A stretch of 64,000 nucleotides of DNA from Burkholderiales bacterium (GCA_003963115.1 RXJQ01000037.1:124001-188000), one strand, 5' to 3'; shown: positions 50,293 through 59,980, counted from the stretch's first letter. Program-made: numbers and translations. The notes: generated by a model from the sequence alone, not told the origin.

Positions 50293-51389
50293 CCGGACGA
50301 AGCGCCGCTTACGCCCAGGCGCTGGTGCAGCAGCGGGCTGGTCGTGGTGTAGAGCAGGTGCTGGGGCGCATCCGGGTTCAACTCGGCCGCAGCATGGTGC
50401 GCCGCCAGCGTGGCTTCGTGGAAGCCGCACAGCAGCAGGCGCTTTTTGCCGGGGTAGGTGTTGATGTCACCCACGGCATAGATGCCGCGCACCTGGCTTT
50501 CAAAGCTCGCGGCTGACACGGCCACCTGCTTGCGCTCCAGCGTCAGGCCCCATTGCGACAGCGGGCCGAGCTTGGGGCTCATGCCGTGTCTGATCAGCAG
50601 GTGGTCCAGCGGCAGGTCGCGCGTCTGGCCATCGGGGCCAAGCAGGTTCAGCGCGGTGAGTTTGCCTGGCTGGCTGGCATCCACCACGGTGGCATTGGGC
50701 AGGCCCACGGTCAGCTCGACGCGGCCGGCTGCGATCAGCCCGCGCACCTGCGTGTCCAGTGCGGCTTCGGCCTGGAACTGGTCGCGCCTGTGCAGCAGGG
50801 TCAGGCGGGCAGGGCGTTGCGCAGCGGAGGCATGCGCCAGGTCGATCACGGCGGACAGGGCTTCGTCGCCACCGCCGGCAATCACCAGGTGCTGGCCGGC
50901 CCATGGCGCAGGTACGCCATTTGCCTCCGCGGTGGTGTCGTGGTGGTAGTGGACGTTGGTGGCCGTGTCGATGCCCGGCAGGTTCAGCGTCTTGGGCACG
51001 AAAGCACCCGCGCCAGCGGCCACGAAGACAGCCCGGCAGTGAAACGCCAAGCCCTTGTCAGTGAGGACGTCGAATCCGCCTTCAGGCTGGGCTCGCAGCT
51101 CGCGCACCAATTGCCCCAGGTGCAGATTGCGCGGGAGCGTGCCTGGTGCCTCTGCCGCCATGAAAGGCCGGGCCTGGGTCAGCAAGAGCTGCGTCAGCTC
51201 GCGCCCGGTGCACAAGGGCACGCCAGGCACGTCGTAAATGGGTTTGTCGGGGTAGAGGGCTGCGCATTGTCCGCCCGCCTCGGGGAGCACATCGACGACC
51301 TCGGCCTTCAAGCCCAGCAAGCCCAGCTGGAAGACCTGAAAGAGGCCGACCGGGCCGGCCCCGATGACCAGGGCGTCGGTGTGGACCAT
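50289..51389 (-). CDS. Ferredoxin--NADP+ reductase, thioredoxin-reductase-like type
   Basis: 366 aa flavoprotein. The FAD site is VIGAGPVGLFQVFQLG (about 7-22), the segment EAGGQCAALYPDKPIYDVPG matches TrxR-type FNRs and lacks the CxxC redox motif of true thioredoxin reductases, the NADP site is VIAGGGDEALSAVIDLA, and the FAD tail is YAVGDINTYPGKKRLL. It passes electrons between NADPH and ferredoxin. The fdxA gene is 4 bp upstream in the same operon, so the pair is functional. It overlaps the convergent kinase by 4 bp. Confidence 0.92.
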   Translation of the reverse strand: MVHTDALVIGAGPVGLFQVFQLGLLGLKAEVVDVLPEAGGQCAALYPDKPIYDVPGVPLCTGRELTQLLLTQARPFMAAEAPGTLPRNLHLGQLVRELRAQPEGGFDVLTDKGLAFHCRAVFVAAGAGAFVPKTLNLPGIDTATNVHYHHDTTAEANGVPAPWAGQHLVIAGGGDEALSAVIDLAHASAAQRPARLTLLHRRDQFQAEAALDTQVRGLIAAGRVELTVGLPNATVVDASQPGKLTALNLLGPDGQTRDLPLDHLLIRHGMSPKLGPLSQWGLTLERKQVAVSAASFESQVRGIYAVGDINTYPGKKRLLLCGFHEATLAAHHAAAELNPDAPQHLLYTTTSPLLHQRLGVSGASSG

Positions 51390-51393
51390 CTCG

Positions 51394-51717
51394 TCAGCGG
51401 ATCAGTTGATCCAGCTTGCCGGTCTTGTCCTTCCACTCGTCAGCTTCAGGCAGCGGCTCTTTGCGTTTGGTGATGCTGGGCCAGAGCTTGGCCAGATCGG
51501 CATTGATCGCGATGTACTGCTGCTGGTTGCCGGGCACGTCTTCCTCGGGCACGATGGCGTTGACCGGGCACTCGGGGATGCAGACCGCGCAGTCGATGCA
51601 CTCATCGGGGTCGATGACGAGGAAGTTGGGGCCTTCGCGGAAGCAGTCCACCGGGCACACGTCCACACAGTCCGTGTATTTGCAGCGGATGCAGGCTTCG
51701 GTGACGACGTGGGTCAT
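51394..51717 (-). CDS. fdxA: Seven-iron ferredoxin FdxA
   Basis: 107 aa. [24 protein letters not shown] contributes the 3Fe-4S and part of the 4Fe-4S ligands, and [16 protein letters not shown] the second set, followed by the usual FdxA C-terminal extension ([20 protein letters not shown]). It is cotranscribed with the FNR gene and lies 63 bp after cobA, close to a cys operon without a flavoprotein subunit. Confidence 0.95.
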   Translation of the reverse strand: MTHVVTEACIRCKYTDCVDVCPVDCFREGPNFLVIDPDECIDCAVCIPECPVNAIVPEEDVPGNQQQYIAINADLAKLWPSITKRKEPLPEADEWKDKTGKLDQLIR

Positions 51718-51780
51718 GTCTTGTCTCTTGAGTCAGGTTGAAGAAGGTCAGGTCGGGATTTTACGGGCTGGGCTCGTGCT

Positions 51781-52617
51781 TCAGCCGGGCGTGTGGTCTC
51801 TTCCTGTATCGCGTGGGGCGATGTGGGTCAAAGGTTGATCAGGTAGGTTGGTGGCGCCGGCGCCAACGATGACCAGGGTGGGGCGCCCGGCATGAACCGA
51901 GTTGGCGTCACCCAGGGTGGTCACGGTGTGCGTGGTATGGCGCATGTCAGGCCAGCCTGCACGGGAGACCACGCTGACCACCGTCCCCGCTGGCCAGCCG
52001 GCATCGAGCAGGCCTTTGGACAGCGGGTCGAGCTGCCGCCCCGCCATGTAGAACACCTCGGTGTCGGCGCGCTGGCCAGGGCCCATCCCGCATTGCAGGT
52101 CGCCGGTGCGGGTCATGGCCGTGGTGAAGCTCACGCTGCGGCCCGTGCCGCGGCGGGTGAGCGGGCGTTGCGTGGCGGCGGCGGCAGCCAGGGCAGACGT
52201 CACGCCAGGCACCACTTCGCAGGCGATGCCGGCGTCGTGCAGCACGTGCAGCTCTTCTTCCAGACGGCCGAAGAGGCTGGGGTCGCCCCCCTTAAGCCGC
52301 ACGACCAGGCCGCGTTCACCATGGACGGCGCCAATGGCCACGGCCTGCTCGACCAGCAACTGGTTGATGCGGGTCTGGCCGTTGAAGTCGCTGCCTTCCT
52401 TGCCGGAAAAGCCGCGCTTGCCCACGTCGATCCAGTCGGCCTGAGGGGCCAGATCGTGCAAGGCGGCGTCAGCCAGGGCGTCGAACAGCACGACTTGGGC
52501 CTGCGCGAGCAAGCGGCTGCCACGCACGGTAATCAGATCGGCCTGGCCGGGGCCGGCCCCGATGAAGACGACCTTGGCTGTCACCAGCGCGCAGGGTTTG
52601 TCCACGATCACGCCCAT
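51781..52617 (-). CDS. cobA: Uroporphyrinogen-III C-methyltransferase (siroheme branch)
   Basis: 278 aa SAM-dependent enzyme making precorrin-2, the precursor of siroheme. Signatures: FIGAGPGQADLITVRGSRLL at the start, VVRLKGGDPSLFGRLEEEL, VVPGVTSALAAAA, and PLTRRGTGRSV. The CysG oxidase/chelatase domain is not fused. It ends the cys operon and supplies the siroheme of the sulfite reductase. Confidence 0.94.
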   Translation of the reverse strand: MGVIVDKPCALVTAKVVFIGAGPGQADLITVRGSRLLAQAQVVLFDALADAALHDLAPQADWIDVGKRGFSGKEGSDFNGQTRINQLLVEQAVAIGAVHGERGLVVRLKGGDPSLFGRLEEELHVLHDAGIACEVVPGVTSALAAAAATQRPLTRRGTGRSVSFTTAMTRTGDLQCGMGPGQRADTEVFYMAGRQLDPLSKGLLDAGWPAGTVVSVVSRAGWPDMRHTTHTVTTLGDANSVHAGRPTLVIVGAGATNLPDQPLTHIAPRDTGRDHTPG

Positions 52618-52628
52618 GTTGTCGCCGA

Positions 52629-53993
52629 TCAGGCGGCCTTGACCAGCAGCGCGCCGCTGGTGCGGTTGGTGGTAGGGTCGACCACGATCAGGGCGCCGCC
52701 CACGCGGTTGTCCAAATACGGTTCAACCGGCAAGGGCTGCTGAGTCTGGATCTGCACACGGCCGATTTCGTTGACGGCCAGTTCATGCGCGTCGATGTCC
52801 ATCAGCGTGTGGATGTCCAGGCGGTGATCGATCGAGCTGATGCGAGCCTGCACCCAGCGGTTGCCGTGGCGAACCCAGTACTTGCGGCCGACCACGGCGG
52901 GCTCGGTATCCAGCCAGGCCAGGGTGGCCGTGAAGCTGTCGGTGGGCTTGATGGAGCCGGGCGTGTGGATCCAGTCGCCACGCGAGATGTCGACCTGGCG
53001 GTCCAGGACGATGCCCGCGGACTGGCCCGCTTCGCACTGGTCCACGACCTGGGCCGAGTGGCGCACTTCGGCCACGATGGCGGTCTGGCCGCTGGGGAAG
53101 ATCTGCACTTCGTCGCCAGCCTTGACGCCGCCGTGCGCGATGCGGCCCCAGAAGGTGCGGTACTGGTGGCCGGTGCCTGATACGGAAAGTGGCGCATTGG
53201 CCTCGCCTTCGCCGACGCTGTCCCGGGTCACGTATTGCACGGGGTGCAGCAGGGCACCGTCATGGCGCTCGTCGGTCACGGGCAGCTCTTCGAGCACTTG
53301 CAGCAAGGTAGGGCCCTTGTACCAGGCCCAGTTGGCGCTGGGTGTGGTCACGTTGTCGCCGCGCAGGGCCGACACAGGCACCACGCCCTTGCTGTTGATG
53401 CCGGCCTTCTCGGCGAAGGCTTCCAGCGAGGCCTTGACGTTGTTGAAAGCCGTTTCGGTGTCTTGCTCGATGGCGTCCAGCTTGTTGACGGCAAACACGA
53501 TGGAGGGCACGCGCAGCAGGTTGGCCAGCAGGCTGTGGCGGCGGGTCTGCGGCAGCAGAGGCACGTGCTCGTCACCCTTGCGGGACTTCCAGTCGATCTT
53601 GGTGATGTCGACCAGGACCACGGCGGCGTCAGAGCCGGCGGCGGCCGTCACCATGTTGCGGGTGTACTGCTCATGGCCGGGGGCGTCGGCGATGATGAAC
53701 TTGCGCGTCTTGGTGGCGAAGTAGCGGTAGGCCACATCGATGGTGATGCCTTGCTCGCGCTCGGCTTCCAGGCCATCGGTCAGCAGCGACAGGTCGATGG
53801 GCGCGCCGGCGGCACGCTTTTCGAGCGCGTCAAGCTGGTCAGCCAGGATGGCACGGCTGTCGAACAGCAGGCGGCCGATCAGAGTGCTCTTGCCGTCGTC
53901 CACGCTGCCGGCGGTCAGGAAGCGCAGGGCCTTGTGTGCAAGCTCTTCACGCGCTTCGCAGTGGCTCACATTCGGGGTCACGGGGGTGCTCAT
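52629..53993 (-). CDS. cysN: Sulfate adenylyltransferase large (GTPase) subunit
   Basis: 454 aa. G-protein motifs are GSVDDGKSTLIGRLLFD (P-loop), DAPGHEQYTRNM (G3) and AVNKLD (G4), followed by EF-Tu-like beta-barrel domains. GTP hydrolysis drives APS formation by CysD. The length excludes a fused CysC kinase, in agreement with a direct APS-reducing pathway. Its start overlaps the cysD stop. Confidence 0.95.
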   Translation of the reverse strand: MSTPVTPNVSHCEAREELAHKALRFLTAGSVDDGKSTLIGRLLFDSRAILADQLDALEKRAAGAPIDLSLLTDGLEAEREQGITIDVAYRYFATKTRKFIIADAPGHEQYTRNMVTAAAGSDAAVVLVDITKIDWKSRKGDEHVPLLPQTRRHSLLANLLRVPSIVFAVNKLDAIEQDTETAFNNVKASLEAFAEKAGINSKGVVPVSALRGDNVTTPSANWAWYKGPTLLQVLEELPVTDERHDGALLHPVQYVTRDSVGEGEANAPLSVSGTGHQYRTFWGRIAHGGVKAGDEVQIFPSGQTAIVAEVRHSAQVVDQCEAGQSAGIVLDRQVDISRGDWIHTPGSIKPTDSFTATLAWLDTEPAVVGRKYWVRHGNRWVQARISSIDHRLDIHTLMDIDAHELAVNEIGRVQIQTQQPLPVEPYLDNRVGGALIVVDPTTNRTSGALLVKAA

Positions 53994-54943
53994 CAGAAAT
54001 AACCTTCCTTTTTGCGGCGCTCCATCGAGGCTTCGGACGTGCGGTCGTCCATGCGGGTGGCGCCACGTTCGCTCACGGTCACGTGCAGGGTCTCGGCGAC
54101 GATGTCAGCCGGGTTGGCGGCATCGGATTCAACCGGGCAGGTGCAGGTCATGTCGCCCACAGTACGGAAGCGCACGTCCACGGTCTCGATGGTTTCACCT
54201 TCAAGTGCGGGCGTGACCTCGGTCAGCGGCACCAGCAGACCCTTGCGGCGCATGATCTGGCGAGGGTGCTTGTAGTAGATGTTGGGCAGCGGGATGTTTT
54301 CGCGAGCGATGTAGAGCCACACATCCAGCTCGGTCCAGTTCGAGATGGGGAAGGCGCGGAAGTGCTCGCCCGGCTTGATCCGGGTGTTGAACAGGTTCCA
54401 CAGCTCGGGGCGCTGTTCCTTGGGCTGCCATTGGCCGAAGCTGTCGCGGTGGCTGAAGATGCGCTCCTTGGCGCGGGCCTTTTCCTCATCACGACGGGCG
54501 CCGCCGATCAGGCAGTCGAAGCGGTTCTCTTCGATGGCTTCGAGCAGCGTCACGGTCTGGTGGCCGTTGCGCGACTCCAGCGGGTGGGCCAGGCGCACGG
54601 TGCCGCGCTTGATGGAGTCTTCCATGTGCGCGACGATCAGGCGCTCGCCGATTTCCTTGACGCGGCGCTCGCGGAACTCGATCACTTCGGGGAAGTTGTG
54701 ACCAGTGTCCACGTGCACGAGCGGGAAGGGCAGTTTGCCTTCCAGCTTGCCATCGGCGTTCTTCATCTTGAAGGCCTTCTCGGCCAGCTGCAGCACCACG
54801 CACGAATCCTTGCCGCTGGAGAACAGCAGGCCCGGGCGCTCGAAGGTGGCAGCCACTTCACGCAGGATGAAGATGGCTTCTTCTTCCAGCGCGTCCAGGT
54901 GGCGGTGGTCGACTTCCGCCAGCAATTGCTTCACATCACTCAT
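53993..54943 (-). CDS. cysD: Sulfate adenylyltransferase small subunit
   Basis: 316 aa PP-loop ATP pyrophosphatase joining sulfate and ATP to APS. LLFSSGKDSCVVLQLAEKAF is the PP-loop; WTELDVWLYIARENIPLPNIYY and the C-terminal ERGATRMDDRTSEASMERRK are CysD hallmarks. It follows cysH by 21 bp. Confidence 0.96.
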   Translation of the reverse strand: MSDVKQLLAEVDHRHLDALEEEAIFILREVAATFERPGLLFSSGKDSCVVLQLAEKAFKMKNADGKLEGKLPFPLVHVDTGHNFPEVIEFRERRVKEIGERLIVAHMEDSIKRGTVRLAHPLESRNGHQTVTLLEAIEENRFDCLIGGARRDEEKARAKERIFSHRDSFGQWQPKEQRPELWNLFNTRIKPGEHFRAFPISNWTELDVWLYIARENIPLPNIYYKHPRQIMRRKGLLVPLTEVTPALEGETIETVDVRFRTVGDMTCTCPVESDAANPADIVAETLHVTVSERGATRMDDRTSEASMERRKKEGYF

Positions 54944-54964
54944 AGCTTCAACTTACTTTCGAAA

Positions 54965-55768
54965 TCAATTCTGGTGGACGTGCAGGCCGCATTCTTTGGC
55001 CTTCTCGTCTTCCCACCACCAGCGTCCGGCGCGGAAATCCTCACCCACGGCGATGGCGCGTGTGCAAGGCGCGCAGCCGATGCTGGGCATGAACTGGTCG
55101 TGCAGGGGGTTGTAGGGCACGTGGTTGACGGCCACGTAGTGCCATACATCGCCCCAGGTCCACTCGATCAGCGGGTTGAACTTGGCGCGGCCCTTGTCGT
55201 CCTGCTCGCGGGCTTGCATGTCACCGCGGTTGTTGGACTGCTCGCGGCGCAGGCCGGTGATCCAGGCGCTGCGATCGGCCAGCATGCGGCCCAGCGGTTC
55301 GAGCTTGCGGATGCCGCAGCAGGCCTTGCGCAGGTCGATGCTTTCGTACATCGCCTTCTCGCCGTTCTTCTTGACGAACTCGATGACCGTTTCCTGCACG
55401 GGCTTGTAGACCTCGACATGGAGCCCGGCGTCGGCATAGTGCGTCTCGATCGTGCCGATCAGCGAAGCGGTCTCGGCATGCAGCATGCCGGTCTCCAGCG
55501 TGCCAATGGCGATCGCCAGCTGGTGGCGTGCGATCAGGTCGGTGAGGACCATGTCTTCCACGCCCAGGCTCGTGGCTTGCACGACCTTGCCGGGGTGCTC
55601 GATGACCGTGGCCTTGAGCAGCTCGATCGTGGCGTGCACCTTGGCGGCGTAGTCGGCACTGGGCCGGTTGTACAGGCCGATGGCCGAGCCGGCCGGTGCA
55701 GGCCCGCCGATCAGCGACGACACGCCTTGAGACCCATCGATGGAAGAGATGCTGGAGGTGTCGCTCAT
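54965..55768 (-). CDS. cysH: Assimilatory APS reductase (CysH family)
   Basis: 267 aa. The PP-loop-like TSLGVEDMVLTDLI, the cysteine pair ACCGIRKLEPLGR, CAPCTRAI and the catalytic ECGLHVHQN tail are all present. The CC plus CxxC set binds a 4Fe-4S cluster and marks APS rather than PAPS specificity. It converts APS to sulfite and AMP with thioredoxin. AGGAG lies 10-14 bases before ATG 55768. Confidence 0.94.
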   Translation of the reverse strand: MSDTSSISSIDGSQGVSSLIGGPAPAGSAIGLYNRPSADYAAKVHATIELLKATVIEHPGKVVQATSLGVEDMVLTDLIARHQLAIAIGTLETGMLHAETASLIGTIETHYADAGLHVEVYKPVQETVIEFVKKNGEKAMYESIDLRKACCGIRKLEPLGRMLADRSAWITGLRREQSNNRGDMQAREQDDKGRAKFNPLIEWTWGDVWHYVAVNHVPYNPLHDQFMPSIGCAPCTRAIAVGEDFRAGRWWWEDEKAKECGLHVHQN

Positions 55769-55800
55769 ATGGTCAGACTCCTGTGTGGCTCAAGCTGGGT

Positions 55801-56307
55801 TCATGCCCCGCGTGCAAACACGGGCTTGCTCGCGTTGACGTCGCCCTGATAGTGGCCACGTGCGGCGAAGAAGCTCAAGGCGCGCTCGGCGGCGATGCGG
55901 TCCTGGCCGCCCTTCAGTGCCACGGCATCAAAGCCGGTGCGGGCCAGCAGGGGCATCATGTCCACGAGGACCTCGCCAGTGGCGCGGATCTCGCCGCCAA
56001 AGCGGTAGCGTGAGCGCAGGATGTGGGCCTGGCTGTAGGCGCGGCCATCCGTCCACTTTGGGAATTGCAGCACCACCAGCGCCAGCTTGGGCACGCAGGC
56101 TTCCAGCACCTCGATGTCGGTGTCGTTACTCAGGATCACACCGACGGGCTTGTACTCGGGCGTGCCTTGCTTGGGCCAGGCTTCGCGCACCGAATGCCAT
56201 TGGCCCAGGGTCAGCAGGCTGTAGCCCTTGATGGGTGGGTGGGACATGGGGCCGTCTTCACCACCGACGGTGTGCCACTGGTCGTGTTGGGGTTCGATGA
56301 ACTTCAT
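55801..56307 (-). CDS. DUF934 protein of the sulfite-reduction operon
   Basis: 168 aa. Typical DUF934 features are LTLGQWHSVREAWP, VGVILSNDTDIEVLE, and the core FPKWTDGRAYSQAHILRSRY, ending with LSFFAARGHYQGDVN. The family is almost always encoded next to ferredoxin-type CysI and is thought to assist sulfite reductase; its precise role is unproven. ATG 56307 is preferred over a TTG right at the cysI stop. Confidence 0.9.
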   Translation of the reverse strand: MKFIEPQHDQWHTVGGEDGPMSHPPIKGYSLLTLGQWHSVREAWPKQGTPEYKPVGVILSNDTDIEVLEACVPKLALVVLQFPKWTDGRAYSQAHILRSRYRFGGEIRATGEVLVDMMPLLARTGFDAVALKGGQDRIAAERALSFFAARGHYQGDVNASKPVFARGA

Positions 56308-56334
56308 GTTTGTCTTGTCCTTGCCAGTGGGCAA

Positions 56335-58044
56335 TCAGGCGGCCTTGGCCGTCGTGCGGCGAACGGCGTTGGCGGCGGTCTTGAACGGGTCCAGGCCGAC
56401 ACGCTTGACCGTGTCGACGAACTTCTCGTTGGCGGCGCGCTGTCCCTTGTAGGTCTCGATCACGGCTTCGATCACGTCGCTCACCTCATCGGCGGCGAAC
56501 GAGGGGCCGATCACCTTGCCCGGCGTGCTCACCACGGCGTGGTTCGAGCCATCGGAGCCGCCCAGCGTGATCTGGTACCACTCGCTGCCGTCCTTGTCCA
56601 CACCCAGGATGCCGATGTGGCCCGTGTGGTGGTGGCCGCATGAGTTGATGCAACCGGAGATGTGCAGGTCGATGTCGCCGATGTCGTAGAGCTCGTCGAG
56701 GTCTTGATAGCGCTCGATCAGCTCGTTGGCGATGGGGATGGAGCGGGCGTTGGCCAGAGCGCAGAAATCGCCGCCAGGGCAGGCGATCATGTCGGTCAGC
56801 AGGCCCAGGTTGGCCGAGGCCAGGGTGGCGGCCTTGGCTGCCTTCCACAGTGCGAACAGGTCTTCCTCACGCACGAAGGGCAGCAGCACGTTCTGGTCGT
56901 GCGTGACGCGCAACTCGCCACAACTGAAACGGTCGGCCATGTCGGCGATGGCGTCCATTTGCGTGTCTGTCACGTCGCCGGGGGCCTGGCCGGGGCGCTT
57001 GACCGACAGGTGCACGTTCTTGTAGCCCTGGACCTTGTGGCCCTTGACATTGCGCTCCAGCCACTTGGTGAACTGGATCTTGTCGGACTCGGAAGCATCA
57101 GCAGGCAGGCCGTTGCCGGTGGGCTGATAGGCCTGCACTTGAGCCGGGTAGGCGAAGGAGGCGTTCACGCGGTCGAACTCGGCCTGCGGGACGATGTGGG
57201 CGGCGCCGTCCACGTCACGCGTCAGGATGTCACTGAACTCCTGGTTGACCTGATCGAAGAACTTCTTGCCCTCGGCCTTGACCAGGATCTTGATCCGGGC
57301 CTTGTACATGTTGTCGCGGCGGCCATAGCGGTTGTAGACGCGCACGATGGCCTCGATGTAGACGAGGATCTGCTGCCAGGGCACGAACTTGTTGATGATG
57401 GTGCCAGTGATGGGTGTGCGGCCCATGCCACCGCCGACGATGACAGTGAAGCCGATCTCACCTTCGTCGTCCTTGACCAGTTGCAGGCCGATGTCGTGCC
57501 AGTAGATGGCCGCGCGGTCTTCCTTGGCGCCGCTCACGGCGATCTTGAACTTGCGGGGCAGGAAGGCGAACTCAGGGTGCAGCGTGGACCACTGGCGCAG
57601 GATCTCGCAGTATGGGCGCGCGTCGATGATCTCGTCTTCGGCCACGCCCACGGTGGCGTCAGCCGTGATGTTGCGGATGCAGTTGCCCGAGGTCTGGATG
57701 CCGTGCATATTGACCTCGGCCAGCAGGTCCATCACATCGGCCGACTTGGGCAGCGGGATCCAGTTGAACTGGACGTTCTGACGCGTGGTGAAGTGGGCAT
57801 AGCCGCGGTCGTACTCGCGGGCGATGCGGGCCAGTTGGCGGATCTGCTTGCTCGATATCTCGCCATAGGGCACGGCAATGCGCAGCATGGGCGCGTGACG
57901 CTGCACATACCAGCCGTTTTGCAGACGCAAGGGCCGGAACTCGTCATCGCCCAGCTTGCCGGCCAGGTTGCGCTCCAGCTGGTCGCGGAACTGGGCCGCA
58001 CGTTGGCGGACGAACTGTTTGTCAAATTCGGTGTACTGATACAT
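56335..58044 (-). CDS. cysI: Nitrite/sulfite reductase hemoprotein (assimilatory sulfite reductase)
   Basis: 569 aa. Two ferredoxin-like half repeats precede the siroheme/4Fe-4S motifs CPGGDFC and CINSCGHHHTG; the Arg residues in YAHFTTRQNVQFNW and RITHDQN-like RVTHDQNVLLPF bind the siroheme carboxylates and sulfite. It reduces sulfite to sulfide with six electrons. No cysJ is present; the nearby FdxA/FNR pair could feed it. A 93-bp gap separates it from the exporter gene. Confidence 0.93.
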   Translation of the reverse strand: MYQYTEFDKQFVRQRAAQFRDQLERNLAGKLGDDEFRPLRLQNGWYVQRHAPMLRIAVPYGEISSKQIRQLARIAREYDRGYAHFTTRQNVQFNWIPLPKSADVMDLLAEVNMHGIQTSGNCIRNITADATVGVAEDEIIDARPYCEILRQWSTLHPEFAFLPRKFKIAVSGAKEDRAAIYWHDIGLQLVKDDEGEIGFTVIVGGGMGRTPITGTIINKFVPWQQILVYIEAIVRVYNRYGRRDNMYKARIKILVKAEGKKFFDQVNQEFSDILTRDVDGAAHIVPQAEFDRVNASFAYPAQVQAYQPTGNGLPADASESDKIQFTKWLERNVKGHKVQGYKNVHLSVKRPGQAPGDVTDTQMDAIADMADRFSCGELRVTHDQNVLLPFVREEDLFALWKAAKAATLASANLGLLTDMIACPGGDFCALANARSIPIANELIERYQDLDELYDIGDIDLHISGCINSCGHHHTGHIGILGVDKDGSEWYQITLGGSDGSNHAVVSTPGKVIGPSFAADEVSDVIEAVIETYKGQRAANEKFVDTVKRVGLDPFKTAANAVRRTTAKAA

Positions 58045-58137
58045 GGCATGGCTCCCGCATCAAGCAGGGTGTCGATGTGTCAAGGATGCTTGGCACGACC
58101 CGTTCGGATACTGTGCGGCGGCTGTTCGAGTTGTGGA

Positions 58138-58917
58138 TCAGGCGGTCAACAAAACCTTCTTGGCGGCAAGGACCAGGCAGGCGCAAAGTGCAAAGCGTGT
58201 GATTGTCTCAGGCAAATGCTTGGTCAGCTTGGCCGACAACCAGATTGCCGGAATGGAGCCGATCAGCAGCTCCACCAGAATTTCCCAGTCGACGTTGCCC
58301 AGCGACGCGTGCCCGATGCCGGCGACGATGGTCAGGGGCACGGCGTGGGCGATGTCGCTGCCAACCAGGCGCTTCATGTCCAGACGCGGGTAGAGCAGGA
58401 GGATCATGGTGGCACCCAGGGCGCCGGCGCCGATCGAACTCAGGGACACCAGCACGCCCAGGATGGCGCCGCACAGCACGGTCAGTGCCGGACGGCGCTC
58501 GCGCGTCACCCAGCGCTCCAGCCAGATGCCGACCTTGTGCCAGACCGGGCGAAAGGCCACGGTGATGGCCGTGAGCAGCAGGGCGATGCCCAGTGCGTAG
58601 GCCAGGGCGCTGTCGCCGCTTTTCTTCACGCCGATCTGGTGCATCACGATCATCGTGAGGACGGTGGCCGGCATGCTGCCATAGAGCAGTTTTCTCACGA
58701 TGTGGTAGTCGACGTGACCCTCACGGTGATGCGCAACCGAGCCCGAACTCTTGGTGAAGCCCGCGAACCACAGGTCTGTGCCGATGGCCACGGCTTTTTC
58801 GAGACCGAAGGCCGAAATCAGCAAAGGCGTCATCAACGAGCCGCCGCCAACCCCGGTCAGCCCCACAATCGAGCCCACGCCCGCTCCGGCGGCAACGGCT
58901 GTCCAATCGAAATTCAT
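58138..58917 (-). CDS. Sulfite exporter, TauE/SafE family
   Basis: 259 aa with about eight hydrophobic segments. The duplicated signature is GVGSIVGLTGVGGGSLMTPLL near the start and LVSLSSIGAGALGATMI near residue 150. Family members export sulfite or other sulfur anions. As the first gene before the cys operon it may vent excess sulfite. ATG 58917 (MNFDWTAVA) is preferred over a 16-codon longer form. Confidence 0.9.
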   Translation of the reverse strand: MNFDWTAVAAGAGVGSIVGLTGVGGGSLMTPLLISAFGLEKAVAIGTDLWFAGFTKSSGSVAHHREGHVDYHIVRKLLYGSMPATVLTMIVMHQIGVKKSGDSALAYALGIALLLTAITVAFRPVWHKVGIWLERWVTRERRPALTVLCGAILGVLVSLSSIGAGALGATMILLLYPRLDMKRLVGSDIAHAVPLTIVAGIGHASLGNVDWEILVELLIGSIPAIWLSAKLTKHLPETITRFALCACLVLAAKKVLLTA

Positions 58918-59011
58918 TGAAAACGCTTCAGCTTTCTGCAAAAGCGCCCGCGAGCAAGTGTGCATGACGGGCAGTTTGAAGGAGGCTGTAATGTAAAAAA
59001 CTTCTATATAA

Positions 59012-59980
59012 ATGAGAAGAACATTTTTTGAACTTATTTATTCTTGTGTGGAATATAAAGCCGCCACGGCCAAGCGTTGGGCCGTGCTGGGCGCCGCCTT
59101 GGCCCTGAGCGCGTGCAGCATGTTCCAGGAGCCGCCCGCCCCGGCGCCGGCCCCTGCTGTGGCCCCCACGCCCATCGCGGTGGCGCCCAAGCCCATTCCC
59201 AAACCACCTCGGATCGGTCTGGCGCTAGGCGGCGGCGCGGCGCGGGGCTTTGCCCATATCGGCGTGTTGCAGGTGCTGGAAGAGCAGGGCATCAAGCCCG
59301 ATTTCATCGTGGGTACCTCGGCGGGCAGCGTGGTGGCAACGCTCTATGCCTCTGGCAAGACGCCCACCGAGCTGACGACCATGGCCATGACGCTGGACGA
59401 GTCGACCATCACCGACTGGGTCTTTCCTGGGCGTTCCTTGCTCAAGGGCGAGGCCCTGGCCAAGTTCGTGCGCAACCTGACCGGTGGCAAGCAGATCGAG
59501 AACATGCGGATTCCTCTGGGCATCGTGGCGGCTGATCTGCAAAGCGGGCAGCCCATCCTGTTCAGAAAGGGCGACCCGGGCACGGCCGTGCGGGCATCCA
59601 GCTCGGTGCCGGGCGTGTTCGCGCCGGTCATGATCGGTGGTCGCGAGTACATCGACGGCGGGGCGGTGTCCCCGATCCCTGTGCGTTATGCCAAGCAGAT
59701 GGGCGCCGATGTGGTGATCGCGGTGGACATCTCCGCGATCCCCGAAGGGCAGCCCACCAAGGGCGCAGTCGACATCCTGCTGCAGACCTTCAACATCATG
59801 GGCCACGCCATCAGCCAGTACGAGCTGCAGGATGCCGATGTGGTGATGCGGCCCAAGCTGGAGGGCATCGGCAGTGCCGAATTCAGCGCCCGGCGGCTGT
59901 CCATCCTCGCGGGGCGCGAGGCGGCCTTGATGGTGATGCCGCAGTTGAAAGAGCGGATCGCGGCCAAGACGCGTTTCTGA
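59012..59980 (+). CDS. Patatin-like phospholipase, lipoprotein
   Basis: 322 aa. A lipobox LSAC (about residues 32-35) follows a short signal, then a 30-residue Pro/Ala linker and the patatin domain: oxyanion GGGAARGFAHIGVLQVLEE, nucleophile Ser in GTSAGSVV, and catalytic Asp in YIDGGAVSPIP. RssA/YchK-like. It should be an outer-membrane lipoprotein hydrolysing acyl esters. The first 40 bases are AT-rich; GTG 59048 is an alternative start that still keeps the signal. Confidence 0.88.
   Translation: MRRTFFELIYSCVEYKAATAKRWAVLGAALALSACSMFQEPPAPAPAPAVAPTPIAVAPKPIPKPPRIGLALGGGAARGFAHIGVLQVLEEQGIKPDFIVGTSAGSVVATLYASGKTPTELTTMAMTLDESTITDWVFPGRSLLKGEALAKFVRNLTGGKQIENMRIPLGIVAADLQSGQPILFRKGDPGTAVRASSSVPGVFAPVMIGGREYIDGGAVSPIPVRYAKQMGADVVIAVDISAIPEGQPTKGAVDILLQTFNIMGHAISQYELQDADVVMRPKLEGIGSAEFSARRLSILAGREAALMVMPQLKERIAAKTRF

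Noticed and set aside
56662-58920. Long open frame antisense to cysI and the TauE exporter
   Set aside because: Same GC-driven antisense artefact; the opposite strand holds two intact, recognisable genes.
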